From assembly GCA_030247845.1 (NCBI GenBank), contig JAPDRP010000012.1, forward strand, positions 310,001 to 374,000: a stretch of DNA of 64,000 nucleotides, given 5' to 3'. The stretch is from Coniosporium tulheliwenetii. Its lineage: Eukaryota; Ascomycota; Dothideomycetes. This document shows, in pieces, positions 21,941 through 33,650 of this stretch (position 1 is its first letter; each line of letters begins with the position of its first letter). Both the position numbers and the translations under genes were made by a program. The notes beneath the pieces are model-generated. The model was not told where the DNA came from. It saw only the letters and a program-made list of their open reading frames with translations, and did no database searches.

Positions 21941-23416
21941 ATGGCTGAACCAATCCGTAATAAGAAGATCGACTCCATCACCGCGCCGTGAGTCCTCCAA
22001 GCCATCTACTGCTCTTCGCCCGCAACCATGCCAGCACAGGCAAACGGACAGACAATCATGGCTAACGCGCAGATCGCGGGCACCAGAACCCCCAGAATAC
22101 CCCGGCAAGCAACGCGCCCATATCCTCTCGTGCTCAACAACCTGGCGTCGCCAGCATCAAAGAGGGTGCGTGACCTCTCTCCAAGCATTACGCTCTTCGT
22201 AGATCTTTACACTCACACATGGCTTCAGAGGATTTCGACCGTGCGGCGGCAGCCTCAATCTTCGCGAAGAACCCAGCACTAGTCTCGATGATACAAGGCA
22301 AACTCGGGTCCTTGGTCGGACGGTCATCCGGCTACATCGAGTCGCTCCCCGCTCCCGTCCGCCGCCGCGTAGCCGGTCTCAAGGGCGTGCAGAAGGAGCA
22401 CTCGAAGCTCGAGGCAGAGTTCCAGGAGGAGGTCCTCCAGCTTGAAAAGAAGTACTTTGCCAAGTTCACACCCCTCTACGAAAAGCGTGCCAAGATCGTA
22501 AATGGCGCAGAAGAGCCTAGCGAGGAGGAGGTGAAGGCCGGAGAGGAAGACGAAGAGAAGGATGATGAAGACGAGGAGACTGAGAAGCCAGCGGAGACGA
22601 AGTCCGAAGATGCTGCGGACGTCAAGGGTGTCCCAGAATTCTGGCTGTCTGCGATGAAGAACCAAGTCTCGCTGGCCGAGATGATCACCGACCGAGACGA
22701 GGCTGCCTTGAAGCATCTCACCGACATCCGGATGGAGTACCTCGATCGCCCTGGTTTCCGCCTGATCTTCGAGTTCTCCGAGAACGAGTACTTCACCAAC
22801 AAGACAATCACCAAGACATACTTCTACCAGGAGGAGAACGGCTATGGTGGCGATTTCATCTATGACCACGCTGAGGGTGACAAGATTGACTGGAAGCCGA
22901 ATAAGGACCTCACAGTCAAGGTCGAGAGCAAGAAGCAGCGGAATAAGAGTACGTTCCAGAACCACACTGTTGAAGTAACTGGCTAACCGGTTTCCAGACA
23001 CCAAGCAGACTCGCGTCGTCAAGAAAACCGTCCCAACCGAGTCGTTCTTCAACTTCTTCTCCCCACCGAAAACTCCTGACGACGAGGATGACGCGACCTC
23101 TGACATTGAGGAGCGTCTTGAGCTCGACTACCAACTCGGCGAGGACATAAAGGAGAAGCTGATACCGCGTGCCGTTGATTGGTTTACCGGCGAGGCTCTG
23201 CAATTTGAGCAGATCGAGGACGATTTCGAGGAGGGTGATTTCGAGGACGAGGATGATGAAGAGGAGGATGAGCTCAGCGATGACAGAGATGAGGACGATG
23301 AGTCTGACGAAGGCGTACGTGTTAGAAACCGATTTCCACTGCTCAACTGACTAACGTTGCTACAGGACGACGGCTCAAAGCCTAAACAGGAGGCTGCTGA
23401 GTGCAAGCAGAGCTAG
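21941..23416 (+). CDS. NAP1: Nucleosome assembly protein Nap1, with an apparent one-base frameshift
   Basis: Nap1 is a histone H2A-H2B chaperone that shuttles between cytosol and nucleus. Exons are 21941-21987, 22087-22165, 22229-22948, 22998-23314 and 23366-23416. The start is MAEPIRNKKIDS. The NAP domain shows VPEFWLSAMKN, EYLDRPGFRLIFEFSENEYF, KTYFYQEENGYGGDF and ESFFNFFSPP, followed by a long acidic tail and the terminal CKQS, a typical Nap1 C-terminal box. Exon 2 fits only if the C5 run at 22089-22093 is C6, which yields TAPTPQNTP and a total of 404 residues. An alternative upstream donor (about 21957) avoids the frameshift but loses the conserved start. An H2A.Z gene lies at the far right of the window. 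Confidence 0.9.
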
Positions 23417-24327
23417 ATCCGTCTCGTTTGGCTTCTCTCAGTTCTCTTTGGTTGAGTACACGCGATACGGGTTCGAGCAGAGCATATCACTTGGCTGGTT
23501 GCTTGCACTTGACCGATGTACATCCCGCATCTTCCACCTACTAAGTCCTTGGCACCTCTGCGGCCGATGCACACGTTTCCTGGTTCCCACAATATAGTTG
23601 TCCTTTTTACGGTATTCAGACTTTCAACATACAATTACGGTCCTTTATGATCATTCCCAGTTTCAAGTTGCACCATAGGCAGAAGTCGGTTATAGAGCAG
23701 TTCATGAGGGTTGGCGCTGGTTGATGCACTGGGGTCTCTAATTTGAGCATCTTGATCTCTCTGGTGCTGGCGGTGTTGTTCCTAGTACTTAATGTAGCTG
23801 TGCAAAAGTCATTTCATCGAAATGGTCTCATTGCATTCGATGCATCTGACTCAGGGTCGCAAACAGTACGATATTGCCATCACGCGGCACCGACGATACC
23901 AGTATCCTATAAGGAGAGGCAAGCCGATGAATATAACAGATGCTTGACTGCTTAAGCATTGTCTAAATCGCCGGTGATTTCCTCCAGGAGATCTCACAGC
24001 AGAGATAGTGAACACTTGCTACAACAGAATCGCAACAACGTGCCGTTTGCAACTTCCGATCAGATGCGCTACCCGCCTAACTATGAGGACCTTGTAACGA
24101 TATGCAACTTCCTACAGACTAACGTTGGATGGGTAGCTGAGCGGGCTCCGTCTGGGCCGCACTCTCCGAAAACTGACGGAGATGTTTTTTTCGAGGCGAA
24201 TTGCATCATCGCTAGAGCCCGCCAAACAAATCTAGGGTTCAGTAGAAAAAAAGATAGAGCCCTCGAACTGCGCGACTCTCCCTCATTACACAGAATATAA
24301 TTATCGTCTCATACAGAAATTATAGCA
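23417..24327. other. Intergenic region between Nap1 and phosphoglycerate dehydrogenase
   Basis: About 910 bases. A frame at 23959-24300 is open, but it begins without ATG and has no recognised features. Nothing else was seen. Confidence 0.35.
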
Positions 24328-25860
24328 ATGGGTTCAGAAGCGCGAGACATCGTAGCTCCGAAGCTGGAGACGATCAGCCGCACGGTTTCCAACAGCTTCA
24401 CCAAGGCGGGCAGCTTCAGCTACTCTATATCCCCCACCTCGACTTTCCACTCCCCGCCATCGAGCCTAGAGGCCTTCAGGCAATCTGCGAAACAACTCAA
24501 GCCGTTCGACACCAAAGACATCAAGGTCCTACTGCTGGAAAATGTGAATCAGACCGGGAGGGATATACTGAAAGAGCAAGGGTACCAGGTGGAATTCTAT
24601 AAAAGCTCACTTCCGGAAGACGAGCTCATTGAGAAGATACGGTGCGCCTCACTACGAGCACCGAGATGCGCGTAACAGGCTCTGACCGCTTCCTAGGGAC
24701 GTACATGTCGTCGGTATACGCTCCAAGACGAAGCTCACGTCTCGAGTCCTCCGCGAAGCAAAGAACCTTATCGTCATCGGCTGCTTCTGCATCGGCACGA
24801 ACCAAGTAGACCTCAAATATGCCGCCAGCCAAGGTATCGCGGTGTTCAATTCGCCGTTCAGCAATTCCCGAAGCGTCGCGGAACTCGTTATCGGCGAGAT
24901 CATTGCGCTCGCGCGGCAGATAGGGGACCGGTCGAACGAGATGCATGCTGGGACATGGAACAAGGTCAGCAGTGGCAGCTGGGAAATAAGAGGCAAGACG
25001 CTGGGCATAATCGGCTACGGGCACATTGGGAGCCAGCTCTCGGTGCTAGCGGAGGCGTTCGGCATGTCTGTCATCTACTACGACGTGGTCAATCTCATGG
25101 CATTGGGCACTGCGAAGCAAGTAAGCTCGCTCGAAGACCTCCTCAGCGGAGCGGACTTCGTCACGCTTCACGTGCCAGAGTCACCGGAAACGAAGAACAT
25201 GATCGGCGCAAAGGAGATCGAGCAGATGAAGAACGGCAGCTACCTCATCAACGCCAGCCGCGGAAGCGTAGTCGACATCCCCGCCTTGATCGAGGGCATG
25301 AGGTCGCGCAAGATCGCCGGCGCCGCATTAGACGTCTACCCGAACGAGCCGGCGGGCAACGGCGATTACTTCAACAGCGAGCTCAACACCTGGGGCGACG
25401 ACCTCCGCAAGCTCAAGAACATCATCCTCACGCCTCACATCGGCGGCAGCACAGAAGAAGCGCAAAGCGCCATCGGCGTCGAGGTCGCCAGCGCCTTGGT
25501 GCGCTATGTCAACGAGGGCGCCACTCTCGCCTCTGTCAACATGCCGGAAGTCAACCTCCGGTCGTTGACGATGGACGAGCCCAACCATGTGAGGGTCACT
25601 TTCATCCACCGAAACGTCCCGGGTGTGCTGCGCAGCGTCAACAAGATCTTGGGGGATCACAACGTCGACAAGCAGATGACGGATAGCAGAGGAGAGGTGG
25701 CGTATCTGATGGCTGACATCAGCGATGTGAACCAGAATGAGATCAAGGCTATTTGGGCGGATCTGGAGGGTATTTCTGGTGAGTTATCTATACTATCGCT
25801 CGTTACTGGAGGCACTACTGACTCTGAACAGCTTGTATCAGGACCCGAGTGCTGTACTAG
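24328..25860 (+). CDS. SER3: D-3-phosphoglycerate dehydrogenase (serine biosynthesis)
   Basis: Exons 24328-24641, 24697-25778 and 25832-25860 give 474 residues, the size of yeast Ser3/Ser33. The enzyme oxidises 3-phosphoglycerate to 3-phosphohydroxypyruvate with NAD, the first step of serine synthesis in the cytosol. After a variable Ser-rich N-terminus come the substrate domain (VVGIRSKTKLT), the NAD-binding GYGHIGSQ, the catalytic-region INASRGSVVDI and the His motif LTPHIGGST. A C-terminal ACT domain follows (HRNVPGVLRSVNKIL), which binds serine for feedback control. The last exon adds IRTRVLY and stop, a typical end. No damage seen. Confidence 0.95.
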
Positions 25861-26482
25861 GGAGGGGACCACGAGATCTCAACGCAGCCTGCATTCATAG
25901 GATTCAACATGGCGTTATGGGAGAAAAGTCTATGAGGGCACTCATTGGGCGAGTTAATGGGGGGGATGAGACGCTGTACCGAAACGCGCACTAGATAGAA
26001 CATGCATCGCAAAAAAAAAAAAAAAGAATATTCACGAGTCAATTGAAGACTTTGCTATGACAACCGTTGCTGGCCTTGAGTTTCGAATTGCTGGGCGTAA
26101 CGGTGGCTTTCCCGACGCTGCGCGCTGAACGTTGCGGTGCAGGCGGGACTGCAAGCGTGGTGTTTCGTTTCAGGGGAATCCTTGCAGGGCCGGACTCACC
26201 GCGCGCTGGCGCTCAGGCCCGCGATCCAAGAAATATCCCCAGCAGAGACCCTGACACCCTGAGCGCCGCTCGACAGCAACCACCGTCTCTCCTCCACCAC
26301 TCTGTCAGGAGTCCTGCCCGATGTCGAACCTCATCACGCTCCCTCTTTCGAATCTGTCGTTCTAGCGCTGGAGTTGGATCGGGTCTTGTCGATTAACTAA
26401 GGGGCGCGGATCCGCCTTGGACACACGCAGCAGCACTCCCGCGTCCTAACCTTACCTCCGCTCCTTCTAATACCCTTACACC
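25861..26482. other. Intergenic region before myosin V, with a poly-A run
   Basis: About 620 bases. An uninterrupted A15 run lies at 26011-26025. No gene was recognised. The last 60 bases are C/T-rich, in keeping with a promoter or 5' UTR. Confidence 0.4.
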
Positions 26483-29400
26483 ATGGCGCACATGTACGAT
26501 GTTGGCACCCGGGCGTGGCAGCCAGATGCGGAGGAAGGATGGATCGCCTCGGAGGTGGAGCAGAAGCTGGTGAACGGGGAGAAGGTCAAGCTGGTCTTCA
26601 GGCTGGAGAACGGAGAGGTACTGCAGCTTGCGTTTGTACGGCTTTGCAGATGGCTAATACACGTGCATGTTCTAGGAGAAGGTTATCGAGACAACGCTGG
26701 CGACCCTGCAAGACGACAAAGCCTCGACGCTTCCTCCGCTCATGAATCCTACCGTGCTCGAAGCCAGCGATGACCTTACGAATCTCTCGCATCTCAACGA
26801 GCCCGCCGTGCTGCAGGCGATCAAGCTGCGGTACTCCCAGAAGGAGATATACACATACAGCGGGATCGTCCTGATAGCAACGAATCCCTTCGCAAGGGTT
26901 GACTCGCTCTACGTTCCGGGCATGGTTCAGGTATACGCTGGCAAGCAGAGATCATCACAAGCGCCGCATCTCTTTGCCATTGCCGAGGAGGCATTTACGG
27001 ACATGCTTCGAGACAGCAGAAATCAGACCATCGTAGTGTCTGGCGAGTCGGGAGCAGGCAAGACGGTCAGCGCCAAGTACATCATGCGCTACTTTGCGAC
27101 TCGAGTATCGCCCGACCAGCCGAGCAAACGAGGCAGGGGGGACGCCATGAGCGAGACGGAAGAGCAGATCTTGGCAACGAACCCTATTATGGAAGCCTTC
27201 GGTAACGCGAAGACCACCCGCAACGACAACTCCTCCCGATTCGGTAAATACATTGAGATCATGTTCAACAAGAAGACCGATATTATTGGCGCGAAGATCC
27301 GGACTTATCTGCTGGAGCGGTCAAGACTGGTCTTCCAGCCGTTGAAGGAGAGGAACTACCATATCTTTTATCAGCTGGTAGCGGGAGCGACGGATGCGGA
27401 GCGGGCAGAATTCAGCCTACTTCCAGCTGATCAGTTCGACTATCTGAATCAAGGCAGTTCACCGGTCATCGATGGCGTAGACGACAGGGCGGAGTTCGAA
27501 GCCACCAAGAACTCGCTCACAACAATTGGTGTGAGTCAGGAGAGGCAACATCAGATCTTCCGTATATTGGCCGCGCTGCTGCACATTGGCAACATCAGGA
27601 TCACTGCTTCCCGAACGGAATCATCCCTATCGTCGGAGGAGCCTTCGCTTGTAAAGGCATGCCAGCTGTTGGGGATCGACCCGTCGAACTTCGCGAAATG
27701 GACAGTAAAGAAGCAGCTGATTACCCGAGGCGAGAAGATCATGTCGAACCTCACTCAACAGCAGGCAGTGGTGGTCCGGGATTCGGTAGCCAAGTTCATC
27801 TACTCTAGTCTCTTCGACTGGCTGGTAGAGAGTATCAATCATGGGCTAGCCACTGAGGATGTTCTCAGCCATGCAACCTCGTTCATAGGTGTCCTGGATA
27901 TTTACGGTTTCGAGCACTTCGCGAAGAACTCCTTCGAGCAGTTCTGCATCAACTACGCGAACGAGAAGCTCCAGCAAGAATTCAACCAGCACGTCTTCAA
28001 GCTCGAGCAGGAGGAGTACCTGCGGGAACAGATCGACTGGACCTTTATTGACTTCTCAGACAACCAGCCATGCATAGACCTGATCGAAGGGAAGCTCGGT
28101 ATACTGGCTTTGCTCGATGAGGAATCGCGGCTACCGATGGGTTCGGACGAGCAGTTTGTGACGAAACTGCACCACAACTTCGCCGCAGACAAGCAGAAGT
28201 TTTACAAGAAGCCGAGGTTCGGCAAGTCTGCGTTTACTGTCTGCCATTACGCCATAGATGTCACATACGAGTCAGACGGCTTCATCGAGAAGAACAGGGA
28301 TACTGTACCGGACGAGCATATGGACGTCCTCAGGGCATCATCGAACAGATTCCTCGGCGAGATTCTAGAATCAGCCGCCGCGATTCGGGAGAAGGAAGCA
28401 GCAGCAGCAGCCTCAAAATCAGGAGCCCCTGCCGGACGAAGAGCAGTCGCCGTGAACAGAAAACCTACACTCGGCGGTATCTTCAAATCCTCGCTCATCG
28501 ACCTCATGAACACAATCAATTCGACCGACGTCCATTACATCCGCTGTATCAAGCCCAACGAAGGCAAAGAAGCTTGGAAGTTCGAGGGACCAATGGTCTT
28601 GAGTCAGCTTCGAGCCTGCGGTGTCCTCGAGACGGTGCGGATCAGTTGCGCAGGTTACCCCACTCGGTGGACGTACGAGGAGTTCGCAATGCGGTATTAC
28701 ATGCTTGTGCCATCATTATCCTGGACGCCGGAGATTAGACAAATGGCGAATGCGATTCTGAAGAAAGCTCTCGGCGAAGCCAGGAATGATGGCACGGACA
28801 AGTACCAGCTCGGTCTTACCAAGATCTTCTTCCGAGCGGGCATGCTTGCGTTCCTGGAGAACTTGAGAACGTCGCGGCTCAATGAAGCTGCGGTCATGAT
28901 CCAAAAGAACTTGCGTTGCAAATACTACCGGCGCAAGTATCTGGAGGCGCGCGAATCGATCATTGCCCTGCAGTCTCTCACAAGAGGTTATCTGGCGAGA
29001 TCTCGCGCGGAAGATGCGCGCCGGGTCAAGGCTGCAACGACTATTGCAAGATTATACCGAGGTTACAGAGAGCGGCAGAAGTACAAGGCCATCCGCGACA
29101 ATATCATCCTCTTCCAGTCCACAGCGAAAGGCATCTTGTGTCGGAAACACCTCTTGGATACAAGGCTGGGCAATGCGGCAAGGCTCATCCAACGCAACTG
29201 GCGGCAAAGAAAAGCACTCAGAGCGTGGCGGCAGTATCGGAAGAATGTGGTCATTGTTCAAAACCTGTGGAGAGGCAAAAGGCTCGACGGTCATACAAGA
29301 CCCTGCGCGAGGAAGCTCGCGACCTCAAGCAGATATCGTACAAACTGGAGAACAAGGTTGTCGAGCTCACGCAATCATTGGGCACCATGAAGAACGAGAA

Positions 29401-31376
29401 CAGAGGGCTACGTGTACAGGTTGAGAGTTACGAGAGCCAGCTGAAGTCCTGGAAGAACCGGAGCAACGCGCTCGAGACGCGGACGAAGGAGCTACAGGCA
29501 GAAGCAAACCAAGCTGGCATCAACGCCGCACGCCTCAGTGCATTGGAGGAAGACTTCAGCAAGCTGCAGCGTAACTACGACGAAAGCACAGCGAACATGC
29601 GACGCCTGCAAGACGAGGAGAAGACGCTACGTGAGTCACTGCGACGAACGACCGACGAGCTTGAACAATCCAAGCGGCGGAGCGTCCACTTGGAAAGCGA
29701 AAAGATGTCGTTACGGCAACAATTAGCTGACTTACAGGACCAGTTGGAGATTGCTAAGCGAGCAGGGCCGGTGAATGGCGAGATGACGAACGGCGTTTCA
29801 CACGCGCCGGTACCTGGTCTGATCAACCTCGTCTCGTCGAAGAAACCCAAGAGACGAAGTGCTGGCCCCGAGCGCATGGACATGAATCGTTTCAGCGACG
29901 CATACAGCCCAAGGCCGGTATCCATGGCCGTGACGGGCACAAGCGCACATCGGCAAAACCTTTCGGGCTCGACTTTCAGCCCTGGTCTTGACAACGTGGA
30001 GCTTGAACTCGAAAATCTGCTGTCCGATGAAGAGAGCCTCAATGACGAAGTCACTATAGGGCTTATCCGGAATCTTAAGATACCCACGCCTGGCTCATCA
30101 CCGCCTCCCACAGACAAGGAGGTCCTCTTCCCTGCATACCTGATCAACCTCGTCACGTCCGAGATGTGGAACAACGGTTTTGTCAAAGAGTCCGAGCGCT
30201 TCCTAGCGAATGTCATGCAGTCCATACAGCAAGAAGTTATGCAACACGACGGAGACGAAGCGATCAACCCCGGCGCCTTCTGGCTTTCGAACGTTCACGA
30301 GATGCTCTCCTTCGTTTTCCTAGCCGAGGACTGGTACGAACAGCAAAAGACAGACAATTATGAGTACGACCGTCTACTGGACATCGTCAAGCATGACTTG
30401 GAGAGCCTGGAGTTCAACATTTACCACACTTGGATGAAGGTGCTCAAGAAGAAGCTGCAGAAGATGATCGTGCCAGCGATCATCGAATCACAGTCTCTGC
30501 CTGGCTTTGTCACGAATGAGAGCAACAGGTTCCTTGGCAAGCTACTGCAGTCAAACAACACTCCGGCGTTCAGCATGGACAACCTGCTCAGTTTGCTCAA
30601 CAACGTCTACAAAGCAATGAAGACGTACTACCTTGAGGACTCCATCATTACGCAGACGGTCACTGAATTGCTCCGACTTGTTGGTGTCACGGCGTTCAAC
30701 GACCTGCTGATGCGGCGGAACTTCTTATCCTGGAAGCGCGGTCTCCAGATCAACTACAACATCACTAGAATCGAGGAATGGTGCAAGAGCCACGACATGC
30801 CGGAGGGAACGCTGCAGCTTGAGCACTTGATGCAAGCCACGAAGCTGCTCCAGCTCAAGAAGGCGACGCTGAACGACATCGAGATCATCCAGGATATCTG
30901 CTGGATGTAAGTGCCAAATCCAATCCTTTTCCGCAGCGATGCACTGGCTAACAACACATCACAGGCTCTCCCCCAACCAGATCCAAAAACTTCTGAACCA
31001 ATACCTCGTCGCAGACTACGAGCAGCCCATCAACGGCGAGATCATGAAGGCAGTGGCCTCACGTGTAACGGAGAAGAGCGACGTGCTGCTCCTAACCGCC
31101 GTCGACATGGAAGATAGCGGGCCCTACGAGATCGCCGAGCCGCGCGTCATCACGGCGTTGGAGACGTACACGCCTTCCTGTAAGCTCCTTGCCGCCCTCC
31201 ACCTAATCAGAAACAGAGCTAACAATATTGTAGGGCTGCAAACACCGCGGCTGAAACGGCTAGCGGAAATCGTCTCCGCGCAAGCCATAGCGCAGCAAGA
31301 GAAACTGGAGTTTGACCATCCGAACGGCAATGGTGAGGTTCAGGGACTTGCTATTAGAGACGTCGATGGCGTCTAG
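26483..31376 (+). CDS. MYO2: Class V myosin, with an apparent one-base frameshift
   Basis: Exons are 26483-26617, 26676-30906, 30965-31179 and 31234-31376. Myosin V is the actin motor that carries vesicles and organelles to the growing tip. An SH3-like N-terminal segment (RAWQPDAEEGWIASEVE) precedes the motor, which has the P-loop GESGAGKTVSAKYIMRYFA, switch I NDNSSRFGKY, switch II DIYGFEHF and the actin-binding HYIRCIKPNE. About six IQ repeats follow, then a coiled coil, and a C-terminal dilute (DIL) cargo domain. The frame changes within the last IQ region at the A4 run 29277-29280. With five A, NLWRGK runs on as KARRSYKTLREEA, and the total becomes 1574 residues. Both sides are well conserved, so I treat this as one gene. 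Confidence 0.93.
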
Positions 31377-32061
31377 AGGTGGGACTTGTATTCTGTTCTG
31401 CGCGCTGCATTGAGCGTGGATTTTTGTTTAGGCGATCTTGGTGCATTTTCGTCGGCTGGCTAGATAAAGTTGGTCGCTAGGCGCGGGATGGGTGCTTTCT
31501 GTCACGGCGTTTTGGGCGAGGAGGGGTGGGTTGAGCGATGGGCATCTTTTGGCGGAGTAGTCGCTGTTGTATTTGTCGCAGAGCGGGGACAGTGTTGGAT
31601 GTAGGGTAATGTTTGTCTAGACAGCGGGTTGCGGTGCCCGTGATAAGACAGTCGTTTGAGCAATCATTCATACGAGTCATTGTTGGAGTGTTGGCTCTAC
31701 TTGTCCTAAGCATGCACTGGAGCATCTATCAGACACTGTAACCACAAGGTTCCAGTGTATCAAGTTGCCGATATCCCTCAAGTGCGTCTCGCGGTGCCAC
31801 ATGAAGTTGCTTCGGCCAACCTCACCTCCGATTAACCTCACCACGTAAGCTTCAACTTCACACGGTGCTGACATACTGACTTTGTCGACTATCACGCAGA
31901 CCTCAAAAGTTGCAGAATGGCAAACTGTTACGCCACGCAGGTTGTCTACGTCATTTCAGTCAGGTCACGTCAATCTCAGCGGTAGTTGCTCAGGAGCAGT
32001 TGGACAGCGTTCCTGCCACTCAGTTCATCCATATTCTATATCGGCTTAGCAACAACCAGCA
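31377..32061. other. Intergenic region between myosin V and the UFSP-like protease
   Basis: About 685 bases with no recognisable gene on either strand. Confidence 0.35.
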
Positions 32062-33617
32062 ATGGCGCCTTGTTTAAGCTGTCCTTTCTGTTCTTACGCC
32101 GTGTCAGAGTCAGAGCTGTATGTCCTGCAACTCCATATCGAGGAGCTGCACACAGAGGATTCTCCTTTCGTAGTCAGAGACAACAGCCCTGTTCCCTCCT
32201 CATCTGCACTGCAACAAGAGGAGCACTCCGGAAACAATGGCAGCAGCGATGACACGTCAACTCAATATGTCAGCTGTCCAGAAGAGGCATGCGGCGAGGA
32301 AGTACTTCTTGTCGAACTCAACGATCACCTTGACCTGCATCTTGCAGAAGGCCTTATTCTTGACGATCATTCCAATCATTCTCAATCAGACAAGATGCAC
32401 ACTCAAGCTATTACGACTCCTCTTTCATCATTCTACGAGCAAAACTTCTCTACAGACATCCACGAATCACTACGCCATGAGAGCAAACGGAAGCGAGCAG
32501 ACTCCACTCGCAGCGACAAGACTTCGCTGAGCCGCACTATCCTTAGCTTTGCGGGCTTCTCACCAAAACAGAAACACACGCCGGACAAGCACCACAAAGA
32601 CGTCTTTCGCTTAGGAGTATGTGGCCGCTCTGCCTTCCGCTAGGTTGTCTACGGCTGCTAACCAAGAAGCAGACCAAGGAGCTCGGACCGTACGCGTACG
32701 AAGACAAGATGCCCAAGTGGCTCTACAACCAGCTCAGGGAAGGCCCAAAAATAACTTTCGAGAACCGCATCAGCCGTGATGGCCGGATCATCAAGCAGGA
32801 GAAGGTTGAGAACGAAACCCCCGGCCTCGTCCCTGTCCTGGCTCAACTCAGCGAGGCCGACCCTTCTGTCCGCGAAGCTTGGTTCTGTCACCCGGCCGCT
32901 GTGCACGTTGGTAGCACCAGAAACGAGGGCGGCTTCTGCGGGTACCGCAACATGCAGATGCTCTTTAGTTACGTCCAAGGGGCCCGCGCTCGGGGCTATC
33001 AGTCCTTCCCCGGCAGGACTCCCGGCGTGCTCTGGCTGCAAGATCGCATCGAAGAGGCCTGGGACAAAGGTATTGGCGCGGAAGGGCGGATTCAGACAGG
33101 AGGCATCAAGGGGACTAGGAAGTACATTGGTACTCCTGAGGTATGATCATCATCAATGAGCTTTTATTTACTGCAGTTCCGTTGCTGATGAGGAAGCCAG
33201 GTACACGTACTCCTCGAGAGTGTCAATATCCAGCATCAAACTGGAGCCTTCTTTGACTCAGCCGACGGGTATCAGGCCCATGAGAAACTCCTGGATTTCG
33301 TCGAAGATTACTTCAAGCTAGGCCAAGACGACAAACACGACCGTATCCATAAGACCTCGCTACCGCCAATCTACCTGCAACAGCCGGGCCACTCTATCAC
33401 GGTGGTAGGCTTCGAGCACCGTGCGGGTGGGGCTCGCAACCTACTCGTCTTCGATCCGATGTTCAAGCCCTCCAAGGGTATCTGCGAGCTTCTTGACAGG
33501 ACGAGTATTCGGACATCGCGGCCTAAGATCCTTCATGCACACCGTCGAGGCGCGGATAAGCTACAAAAGTTCGACGGCTTTGAGACAGTCACGTTCGTGC
33601 TTCCACCGAAAGACTAA
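32062..33617 (+). CDS. ZUFSP/UFSP-family (C78) cysteine protease with zinc fingers
   Basis: Exons 32062-32616, 32670-33140 and 33201-33617 give about 480 residues. Two zinc-finger-like motifs lie at the N-terminus (CPFC with HIEELH, residues ~7-31, and CPEEAC with HLDLH around residue 72). A linker is followed by the peptidase C78 domain, with the catalytic Cys in GGFCGYRNMQML, and His/Asp candidates in GHSITVVGFE and VFDPMF. ZUFSP (ZUP1) enzymes cleave K63-linked ubiquitin chains in the DNA-damage response; relatives cleave UFM1. Fungi usually lack UFM1, so ubiquitin is the more likely substrate. The first intron has a tandem AAGCAG acceptor, giving one residue more or less. The stop at 33615-33617 may be bypassed by splicing (see the next entry). 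Confidence 0.87.
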
Positions 33618-33650
33618 CAACGTTCATACGCCAGAGCTGACCTTGTACAG

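Noticed and set aside
22324..23106. Long minus-strand ORF opposite Nap1, rich in Leu and Ser
   Set aside because: It is antisense to a codon-biased acidic gene, with no start context or domain.
24955..25686. Arg/Gln-rich 243-codon ORF inside phosphoglycerate dehydrogenase
   Set aside because: Shifted-frame shadow of a GC3-rich conserved gene.
28916..30910. A separate gene overlapping the end of the myosin motor gene
   Set aside because: It is the coiled coil and cargo domain of the same myosin V in another frame after a one-base loss at 29277-29280.
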